Source: Escarpia spicata
Taxonomy: Eukaryota; Annelida; Polychaeta; Sabellida; Siboglinidae
Assembly (NCBI GenBank): GCA_963995525.1
Contig: OZ023211.1
Span: forward strand, 60,348,487 to 60,412,486
DNA length: 64,000 bases
Reading direction: 5' to 3'
Positions within the stretch are counted from its first letter, which is position 1; each line of letters opens with the position of its first letter. The translations under genes were made by a program, and so were the position numbers. Of the stretch, positions 11,998-23,900 are shown in pieces. The notes under the pieces were generated by a model. It searched no databases, had not been told where the DNA came from, and saw only the letters and a list, made by a program, of their open reading frames with translations.

Positions 11998-14900
11998 TCA
12001 ATGACTGTGCCCATGATGACTATGGCCGTGATTTTTACTACTGTCAAGTTCGGTTGCGTGCTGAACAGCGCCACCTATTGGACCGCTGCCCGAGTGAGTG
12101 TGCCCCATATATACAGGCGGCGCCACCAAGTTAGCTGACGCGAATCCTGAAGATTTTGCCAATGGATCAACCGTTCTGGGCGACATCCTTTGAGTGTCTT
12201 GTGACGATGCTGCGAACAGTTCATGTGTGATGCCACTGTTATGGGAGTGTGAATGGACAGCACCCCCCAAACCGTGACTGTGACCGTGTGATGCACCGCC
12301 GCTCCCAGCGAACGCGGCCATCTTGGGTGGCGTCGAACCCGGCCGCATCTTCGACAGTAGGGACGAATCTCCGAGGATCTGATAGGTCGAAGGTCGTGAC
12401 CAGTCGTCTTTGAACACTTGGATGGTGAGGACAGAGAGGAGGTTGGAGAGACGGTGGTACACGTGTGACAGCACCATCTGTTCGTCTGCGTCACGCCGGA
12501 TACGCACATGCACAGAACCAGCCTGCAAGAGACAACGAACAAGGCACTTATACAGCAATATAAAAGCAACATTCTTGAAGTTACTGTTGTTTTGTTAGCA
12601 GTTTCAGTATAAATTGGAACAGATGACAGTATTTTGGTTAAGCAATAACCAAACAAGCCCAATGTAGCACATCGAAATAGGCCAAATGTTGAGGTTTATT
12701 TATTATTACTGGAAAGTGGACTTCGTATCATGCAGCCACTTTGGGAATAATGACAGGAGTACTTAATTTTACTAAAGCTGCTTCAGACAGACAGACTTTT
12801 TATTTTATTTTGACCATCATAAGCACATAAACTACAATATAATATTCACTGTAAGGTCAGGGAGGCTCCTATTAAGACAATTACATGCCGCTATCATGGG
12901 AGCCACCCAACTGATGTAACATAATTATATAATTATCACATGATCAATTATATATGCATACATATATGTGTATACATAGTATATACATAAATTAGTTTAA
13001 ACAAATGCAGTCATGTCTATTTAAGAATGACAGATGTAACAGTTAGCTTCCTCAACTGGTTTAGTCCCATCACGAATCTATCATGAATCTGGTTCTTTTG
13101 TGTGCAAATATTTAATGTGTGAACATTTTAATTGATATCTGTGTCGTTTTATTGCAAAAGTGCTTTAGTTTAATTGGTTAAAAAATTGTTTTCTTCTGTT
13201 GTTATATCTGGCAATTTGCTAAAGTCAATCAGCTTTCAAACTTCTGAACCTTTCAAAACTGAACCTCTTGGCCACTTGGTTTTTGTTGAAGCAAGGAACA
13301 TCGACAAAACATCGACAACATCAACACACGCATAATGTCAAAAATAGATAAGCGAGTGAAAAATTAACAACTCGGAACACGTCCAAAACATGAAATTCTA
13401 CGGTCGCTAGCACCATCACGGCTCATCCTGTCCCGACGATCTTGGTATCATTTGAAAGGATGCACTTTTGTTATTCTAGCTTCATCTATATTTCCCGGTA
13501 ACCATTTAAAGAACACCGATAAAAGGACCTACAGTCACGCCGTTTTCAGTGTTCTGTACGGTTCCGAACGATGTTGGCGGCGGGTACTCGGTACACTAAT
13601 CTTCCGATTGCGGCGCTGTTTTCCTCATTTGCATAGGTTCAGACATGTGCACTTCACCATTTCTTGATTTCATGTTATAAACTCCACCCACTTTTAAACC
13701 GCAGTAAAATTGGTGTGCTTTGATCGCAGCGAAACCGATATATCTCTACGTCGGCGTGACATCACAATAACGTATGCCACCCAACGGGTTTTAATTCGTT
13801 GCGTTGGTTGGTTGATATATGTGATTGTGATGTCACGCCTACTTTGCGTATGTCATTTTAGCAGCCCTTTGAAAGTGAGTGGAGCTTATACCATGAAATC
13901 AGATAGTGGTGCCTCAATCGGTAGATTGGTGAACTGTGTCGACGAAACAACATCGTTCGCAGTGTTTTTAGTTAATTTTAGGAATGATTATCAGGAAACC
14001 ATTTATGTTTGAATAGCAGAAAGCTTAAACTTTCAAGTGACGTCAATATCGTTGGGACCCGACGAACCGTAATGCTCAAAAGGCGTCTTTGGGACGTGTT
14101 TGACAGTTGTTCATTTTTCCCTCACTTATCTATTTTTTATGTGAAAATTCAAATTTTGTGAATCACTTAAATCAATGTTTTGGCTTGGATAAGCATTACA
14201 AAACTTAATAGTCTGTCACGTAATGTAACCAAAGCTAAATCAAAAGGTTCCATAAATGAGCTAATATATCGTAGTCTTAGGTAGTTTTGTTTTTCATAAA
14301 ATTAATTTGAAATGAGCGAGGAAAAAAGAATTGCAGAGGAATATTTAACGAACAAAAAAAGATCAACGAAGCAGGAAATGGGAAAGACTGTGTCATTGAG
14401 ATAAGAGGAATGTGAGAAGTGGGATTTGAGAAGATCGAAAGAAGATGAAAGACAGAGAAGGGGCTGCTAATAGCAAGCAATGGAGAGAAAGTGTACAACA
14501 ATATAGTACCACCCTCACCCATGCACACCCAAGAACAACTTTAACGTACGGTGTACCTACCATTGTTCCAAATGCCAACGTCCAGAAGTGTTCGTGTCGG
14601 AACTCAAGGACACCGTCCAGTGTGGACGCCTCCCGGATACATTTGTCCAGCTGACCAATGATGTAGGATGGAGTCGTCTACACAACAACACATCGCATGA
14701 GTGAAAAGGACCAATGATGTAAGACAGAGTCGTCTACACAACAACACATCGCATGAGTGAAAAGGACCATTGATGTAGGACAGAGTCGTCTACACAACAC
14801 ATCGCATGAGTGAAAAGGACCATTGATGTAGGACAGAGTCGTCTACACAACACATCGCATGAGTGAAAAGGACCATTGATGTAGGACAGAGTCGTTTACA

Positions 14901-17900
14901 CAACAACACATTGCATGAGTGAAAAGCAAGAGATGCCAACACTGTATCCACTGTTTGGTGCTTCAATCCGAGATATCTGTGTCAATGAAGTTTACCTGGA
15001 GGAGAATCTTTCCGCTGTAGACACACATGGGGAACATCGTGCCCCAGGTCATCGCTGCAATCCACACAGCTGCCCATGTATCAGCCATGTAGTACTCACT
15101 GTCGCAAAACAAAAGTTCTAATTAGTTGGCAGTAACAGAAACATTCTATTAATTCACCTTTCCATGACCTGTATCCTAGCAACAAGGTCCGACAAGCCAT
15201 CGAAAATGGATGCCAAACATGCGGAGTGTTCTGACACTGCAATGCTGGATATTCTGGCCCCAGATGTTTTTCTTTATAACAAATGTATAAAACAAAGTTG
15301 CTCAACCGAGAACTGCATAATAGCAGGAACGGTAGATTTAGCAGACGCCATGCCACACTAGTAATGTGATGCACGTAGTAAAGTATACTATGTATGTAAA
15401 CACAGTTGGCAAGGCGAAGCTTGCCACAGGCATAATTTTAACTGATATAGGCCAACAGTGACATAGTGGATCAGTAAATTAATCTTTGTTTCAACGGACT
15501 AAATATGTTGAAACATTTGCATAATTATTACAGTAGTATGGCAAGTTTGTGCAATGTGTAAATAAGCCACAGACTGGGACAAACGGCATACTAGGGCAAC
15601 TGTTATCACCAGAGTATTTTTATGTAAAATCAGTTTCCGCTAACGTCTCTAACAATCTAACTTCTGATCTCGCCAACTGTGGCTTTGCATGAAGCTGATA
15701 ATAATATCCCAGTAATTCAAACATAAAGCCAGAGTAGCACCATCAGAAGAATGCCTCACCATTCAAGTTGTCAATTTTTGAAAAGTAAATAACTCCAAAT
15801 AATACAAATAAATACATCGCCTGTTGGTAAATCAGAGACCAATGGTAATTTTACGTGTCTTCTGGCTCTATGCAAATTCCAATTATTATTATCAAAACTA
15901 CCGATGCTAGGACACTAGGCTAATCTGAAGCGGCCACTTACTTGACGTCGATGGCTATATATGTAGCAAAGAGGGCAGTGGCTCCTGCACTACCAATCAG
16001 CGCAAACGGGTTGAGTCGCGGCAGTAGCAATTTACTGAGACCAGGCACAACATGGCAAATGCTAGGACGACAAAAACGTATGACAGTCATGACACAGGAC
16101 AAATGAAATAGACTGTTAGAGGTGTCATGTTGTGCTTAATTATTTACACACTAACGGAGATGAATGCCTTTTTAAAATTGTGACCCTCAACATCCCCTGA
16201 TGAATTTCGAAAAAATTGAAATCTTTGAACCACCCCAATGGGCCCGGTAGATCACACACACAATTTCAGCCCCTTACATGCAAACTCACAGAGATGTGCC
16301 ATTTTTAAATTGTGACCCCACAAGATCCCCACCCCTGATGAATTTTGAAAAAATATAAATCTTGGAACTACCCCAATGGGCCCACTAGATCACATACAAA
16401 ATGTCAGAAGAATACATGCAAACTAACGGAGATACGGGTCCACTAACAAATGGATTGTTTTATAATCATAGATGTGTGCACTTAGATGGAGGTAACAGTC
16501 GCACACCTCTCGCTCATGTCTGTCACATGTTCCTGTAGCCAGCTCGAACTGGATGCCTCAATGACGTGGTTGAACGCTCTGTTATCCATGTTGTAGGTCA
16601 CAGCCAGGTGGAAGAAATAACCAACAGATGTGCCCATGAGCAGGCGTCCCCTATTGACAAATATGGAACCACATTTGTAAATCGTTGACATTCACCAGTG
16701 TCTGAATAATTAAAACTACAACATAACTATGGTGCTTTAGCTTTGGATATCAAGAACAACATCCTGGCTACAACTATTGGTAATTCAGTCCTGTGTCATA
16801 CATTTTGTTCTGGAATTACTAACAACAAACTGGAATTGACAAATGTAACCAATGGGATACATTATGATGTATCTTTCATGCAATTCACACACAACTAGCA
16901 ATTATTCTTCTATATACTTCAAAATGGAACATCTTGTTCTTGTTCTCAGTCATGTTCTTGCAAAGGAGGTGATCAAACAAAACTATAAGACAGTACATAA
17001 ACAAATTAAACAAGAACCTGACTACTGCACAAATGCAACTGTAGGGCAGGTTAATATCTAAACTTCAATCGCAAACACAAGCGACGTTCTGAAAACAATA
17101 AATTATGATGCATAAAGAGAGGGATTATTTTTTAGACCGTGAATCCCAGGCAAGTAAGATATGAAAGCAGACTTAAACAATTGTCACGTACGTGTGTATT
17201 TCAGGTTGCTGTAGCATTCTCTCTACACTGTAAACAGAAGAAAATGTTCCCAGTATTCCACCTCACGCAGTTCTAAAAATGCAAGTCATGTTTTTTCATT
17301 GAAACATACTAATCGCAGACCTGCCTATACATTACACTGGACCAAAACCATTAGTTACACTGTCATCAACACCACCTACACTCTAGCCTACTCAACTCTA
17401 GTATGATGTATGATAAATTATAGACGGGGGGGAGGGGGGTAGCGATGGACCAAAACCATTACATTGTCATCGACATCGCCTACACTGTAGTAACTGTATG
17501 GTAGGCTGTAAATGATACACTAAACTCCTCAATAAATACACTAACTTAGTCTTAGTACAGTCAGTTGGCCTAACACTACAAGTACAACACTCACTACATT
17601 TTTGCATTACACATTTCTTTTGGGTTGGCGGTGGAGTCGTTTCGCTGTCAGCCATCATTTCGTGCCGCGTGACTTCGTTTTGTTTTATCGCGCAAATGCG
17701 AATTTGTCATAACGCTGTTTCCTATTGGTTACATTACGACCAGACTCAGCGAATGAAAAACCATGTCACAACATGCTGCATACATATGCTGCCACCTGTT
17801 TAATATAGTGGAACCTAAATTTGAGTGATTGCCCAACATGGTCACAGTCCGTAATATTTTCATCCCTCACCGTAATACCGTAATTTGAGGTGACTTTCCG

Positions 17901-20900
17901 GAATGATTCCGGACAATCCGGAATGGTAGACAGGTCTGTAATCGATTAACCTAACTACACAAACATAAACTTATAGTAACCATTTTGACACATTAAAAAC
18001 GGTCTGTCTTAGTAGTAGTATTTTCTTTTATACATTTACAAACAACATGAAACGTAATTATCTCCACTAGCTAGAATGTATTACTGTTTTAAAATGTCAA
18101 TATTTTCAAAATCTGTACCTTTCTTTGAAGATAAACAGTCCACCCAACTGTGCTAGCAAGGTACTTGAGAATACAGCTAGCACTTCAAATCTCTCGTATC
18201 TAAAAAACAACAAACAGTACAAATAAATATTGGAATATGTATCTAATAAACGTTTCAGTCTGGACATATGCATGTTGGAAATGAGCACATTTCATAAATC
18301 GAGGTATCTTAAAAAACACATTGTGTTATTTTTGTTGTACCTCAATTACATATATATATATACATATATATATACATATATCTATACATATATATATACA
18401 TATATATATAAATATATAAACACACGCACGCAAACACACACGCGCACGTGCACGCACACACACACACACACACACACACCAATATGTCCATCTCATTGCA
18501 AATGTTTGATCAAGCAGACATATTTTGAAAACTTACAATACAAAATTTAATATTAAAAAGACAGCCCCATGAATTTATTCTAGGATTGGAAAAACCTATC
18601 TTCCAAATAGACAAGATACATGCTATATGTAATAATTTCTTTTCTTTTACATTAATACTGCATGTACAAAATGTATCAGATCAGATCAGAATTTATTTAA
18701 AACAAGACTTGCAACTTTCCTTGAAAGGCAGGTTGCATTTCCTAGAAAATGACCACAGGTGAAAGTGAATACATGCACTACTGCCCACAAGTTGAGTTTA
18801 CAAACAGACATAAATGTAGACAGTCACATGATATTCATAGAAAACTCACCCAAATGAGAAATTCCACGTTGGCTTCTGTTTTCCAACCCACAATGACACC
18901 AGACATGTCAGCAGACTGTCAATAAAAGAGGTTCAACCAACTCTTACTTCTATACAACAATGTGGAGACACAACATCAAGAACAACCTAACATCTTAAAT
19001 CTAATCATCTTTATATTAATACGCTATTCTCCTCCCAAGCACTGACATGCAATCGCCTATTTCTATACGCATTCACTTCCTTGGACACTGGACTCTCATC
19101 TACGAACTGGCGATGTATTTGAAAACTACAGAGGTAGTTATTTACAGTTATAGACTTTTTCTGTGGACAAATTGAGTTGTCATTCATTCCCAAGGTGGCG
19201 TCAATGTGGTGTTATGTTAAAATTATGAATTGCTGACAGCAGAAATGAAACGGTTACTGGAATGAGTTTAAGTTAAAAAATGGGCCAAGTGGCCCTGAAG
19301 TCCTTTGGACTAATACGTCTATATGACCCCGGCTGACCAAATGAGTGATAAGTAAAAAAAAATGTAACATTGTTTTCTTACATCCTTGTAAAGGTTTGGT
19401 AGGGTGCTTTACACGGTTTCAAAAAATATGACTGCTACAAAAATTGCAAAGTTATGGAGCATTGAACATGGTAGAGATAAAAAAATGAAAATTAAGAAAA
19501 CGGCTGTTGAAGTTTTACATTATATATGCTAATGGATTGCATGGAAATATTACATGCACAACATTCAAATGTGGCACACAGTATGTAATATGTATGTTAT
19601 GTTGCAATGATACACTGGAAGTAAAAATGTGCTGCTACAAAGGCTTATCAAGTTATGCCAGATTATGTCTTCATGTGTAAAACTAAGAGGACAGATTATC
19701 TGAGAGCAAAAGGTAGACTCACTGTTTGACACAGTTTAAAACCTACAGGCAACTGTCCAGTTTAACAGGGGTCTAGTGGCTTAATGCTGTCTGTTGACAC
19801 AAACTACTGCCAGTGACTAATTACAGATTAGTCATAGTTTCCATCAAACAATAGCAGGCAGAGAATCCACAGCTGGGTGTAATACACAACCAGAGCCTCC
19901 ACTGATTCTTGAGTGACAGTGTCCAGAGTGAGGCCTAAGCTGTGTCATCATTGCTGAATAGATCAATTAAACCTGCCAAGTGGGTGACATTCTGCACAAG
20001 TGTTCATTAATCCTTAGTGATTGTTCAGAACACAAGACTGACCACATACCTAAACAAAGCGAATGTAATAGGTGAAGAACAGGCAGTGTTCAAATAGGGG
20101 TATTGGTTGAATTGTATTTGTCTTGACGCAAAAGGCTTTATTGTGCCTTCATCGATTATAAGAAAGCATTTGATTTAGTAGACCGGTCCTCCCTGTGGTC
20201 CAAGATAATTTCATTCAGTATTAATGGTACTGTGTTGAAAGTTGTATACAACATGTACAAAAATGCTAAATCATGTATAAATCAGGGCCAGGCTGTGTCA
20301 GCCTTCTTCTCATGTGTAGAGGTATGGCAAGGAGAAAACTTGTGTCCTTTGTTATTTGCTATTTACCTGAATCATTTTGAACACTGTTAGTCACAATTAT
20401 AACGGACTTGACATGGCAGCTGGTGAAATTTACAACAACCTTAGTGATGATGATGTAGAAAATGTATGTTCTACTATATGACACTAGAATGATTCAATCA
20501 AATACAGATTTCTTGCTTGTGTATATCGGAACTATGTCAACTCTTCTAATGGTTGACATTTGGTTGTTTCAGGTGTCAACTATATTGTGAATATGTAATT
20601 ATTAGTCTATATTGATACAATTGATTTACACAGTACCATGTCTACACAAGGCATGGCAAGCGTAAACAGAACAGTAGAATGCATTTGATATCAATAAAGT
20701 GTAGGATATTTCACTCTATAGTTGTCCAGAATATAAATTTTCTATGTTTGTCACCTACAGGTTCCTACAGACAATACATCTTTAACCAATAGACACCACA
20801 GTCACACCATTTTATAATAATTAAATGAACATCAAAATAAACACAACTTGCAATTATAGAAAATCAATAGTTTTGAAGATACAGTTTAAAAGTGTTAGGC

Positions 20901-23900
20901 AACTGTTCAGTCTAACAGGGGTCAAGGGTGTCTACTCTGCCTGGGTGCTGTGACCAATTAAAGATTAGTCAAGGTCTCAATGGACTAGGCTCTAGAGATT
21001 AGTCACAGCTGTTGACTTTGTGGCACAATACACAACATCTACTGTTGGGGGTGGTCTCAAGGGCCCTTCTCAAAACCACATTACTAGATAATGTAAAACT
21101 TTTGCACTCTGGGGGCCCCTTAGGTGCCCTTAGAATGATTCAATCAAATACAGATTTCTTGTATATAGTGGCAGCACCCAAGATACATTTATGCAAAATT
21201 AGAACAAAAGTTGCTGAACAGTTTTTAAAAAAATAGGCCAAAGGTTACATTTTTTACCAGTTTTGGGGTCCTTGGAGGCCCTAGGGAGCCCTTAAAATGA
21301 TTCAATCAAATACAGATTTCTCGTGCACAGTGGCAGTGCCCTAAGATATGTCTATGCAAAATTAGAGAAAAAGTTGCTGAACGGTTTCCGAGATACGACA
21401 GCTAACGGCGGACGCAGAGTGATGGCAATAGTCCCTTGGACCTTCGGCCAAAGGACTAAAAATTACTGTAAGGGTGACCACTGATGCCTTCAGTTTGTTG
21501 TTCCATGGGTGGTTGAAAGTTAGTCTAAATAAATTCTATTAGATGCTAGTTCTTCCCAGTTGTGAAAGCCATTAACCCTCTCAAGGCCAGATTAATGCAA
21601 ATATGTGCATGAATGCAAATAAATAAATAATTTTTGATCCGATTCAACTAACATTTTAACTACATCTGAAGAACTAATTCCTGGTGTAACTAGCCAAGTA
21701 TGTGACATATATGTCAATTTATTACCTAAATATGAATTGCTAAAGTTTGACATAATTATAATACTTAAATAATTTTCAACAATAATTTTTTTTTCATTAA
21801 TAATTAGCGGTTACATGCTGTGTATGAAATGTTCATAAATTACCATGCTACAGAACGGAAAACTAATTAAATGTCTATGGTAAATAGAACTGACATAATT
21901 TCAGTTTTTCAGAGTGCATGTATTTTCAAGATTTTATACAAAATGGCGTTGTTTGTGATCATAGCCGTCATCCCGTGTTATATTTCAAATGCGTAACCAT
22001 AGTGCAAAACATTCCCCTTCGATGGCAGCGTTCATTATAGACTCGATTCGAAAATCCCATCAAAGTCCAAATCACAGGAGTTCGACATAATGACAATGTC
22101 TAGAATTACATCAAAGCTAAAAAACACCACCCGCTTCATCGCGCAGCGCATTAATACTTTTTTACAACAAAATAGACTGCTCAAAAGTTAGCATTTAATT
22201 GTAGAAATCGCCTGCCGATGCATGTTTTGAAATAATTCTTGGGTGCTTCCATGTTTATGCATGCAGCAAATGTTAAAGTTTAATCTCATTGGCTGAAAAT
22301 CGCCATTAAAATATTCACTGCATGGCGTAAAAGAGGGACCGGAAATTGTGTGTCACTGCGTTCAACTACAAAACCGCATGGTGGTTGGCGCTACTTAGCC
22401 ATGGAAATCGCCATCATTTCTAACTTTTGACGCTTCCCAGTGAAACTTCAATATCATTATATGCTAACTGCCGAAATAAATTGCAGTTATTGGATGACAC
22501 AGTTTCGCGGTACCAGTTTAAATGTGCCCCTGTATTCGGGCGTATTCAGTCACATTCAAATGACAGTGATGACAAACAACTAACTAAAACTGGTTTACTA
22601 AAGATACAAATTCCTAAATTACGTCCAGACAAAAGGAATGACAGTAAACTAAACATGTGTTATTATTATATTTACGACTGTGTAAAACTCACCGGAACAA
22701 ATCAAAGATTGTCAGATAGCTGTATGCTGTTAATGCTGCAACAATAACAGAAATGTAAAACATAAATTGATAGCAGTTTCCATAAATTAGTATATTAAAA
22801 TAAATTAATGTCTACTGCATGTAACATAAAGGAAGTTTAAACTAGTGTTCAACATTAGTAATAAAGAAACTAGTGTCCACTGTTACAAAAATGTACTTCA
22901 CATTAAACTAATGTCTCATGTGTGTAACAAATTAGTGGCTAGGATGTGTAATATAATCTAAATGATGTAAATGTAAACATAAATTAGTGTGCAGAGACTG
23001 TAATTTCAAACTTAACAAAGATAAAAAACAGTATTTAATTTTCATGTGCAAATTGTAACACTACCATCTGCTGCATGAGATTCCTGAATGGAAGTTGTCT
23101 GTCTAACAGTAAAACAATTTACTTCATTGCCACAAATAAAAATTATGCTAATGAAAACATGCAGGAACAAATTCCTTCATGTGAACCAACTCAGGCGAAC
23201 CTATTCAGTAAATCTCAAACCAATATCATAACTCTATATAAATAATTCCATATGTACATTCAGTTTTGAAAACTCCAGAATTTAAAGCGTAAAATGACAC
23301 AGGTACAATATGAGGAATCTCTAAAGTTGCCAGTTGTGTGAAAGGGTGTGAACCACTGACCCATGCTGTTAGTCTGGTTGCACCACACAAGTAGCATCAC
23401 CGAACATAAGATGTTGAAACACGCAAATATCAGGATCTTCTTTCCCTGCGCGCACAAACACAATATATTGTTAGTATTCTTGTACATTGCTTCACAATTA
23501 TAATACAACTACGTTTCTCCTTTGCTGGAAACTTGACAGTTTGTATTGGGTAGTGCACACATTAGTGACGTAACTTCTAAAACTATGTAACTAATTTATA
23601 AATTTATTTTAAACAAAGGTTTCATTTTGGAAAGGTATTCAACAAGGGTGAATGTTTACGAAGATGAGCGTGTACAATGATGAATGTTAATAATGATGAA
23701 CATGTACAATAATGAATGTGTATAATGAAGAACGTTTAAAATGATGTTAACAATGAGGAGTGTACAATGATGAACATGTACATTGGTGAATGTGTACAAT
23801 GATGAATGTGTGTATATGCACAGTGATGGACATGCACAGTGATGAATGTGTGAATATGCACAGTGATGAATGTGTGTATATGCACAGTGATGGACATGCA

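Noticed and set aside
12075..12662. 195-codon minus frame
   Set aside because: Out-of-frame shadow of the last SLC30A6 exon.
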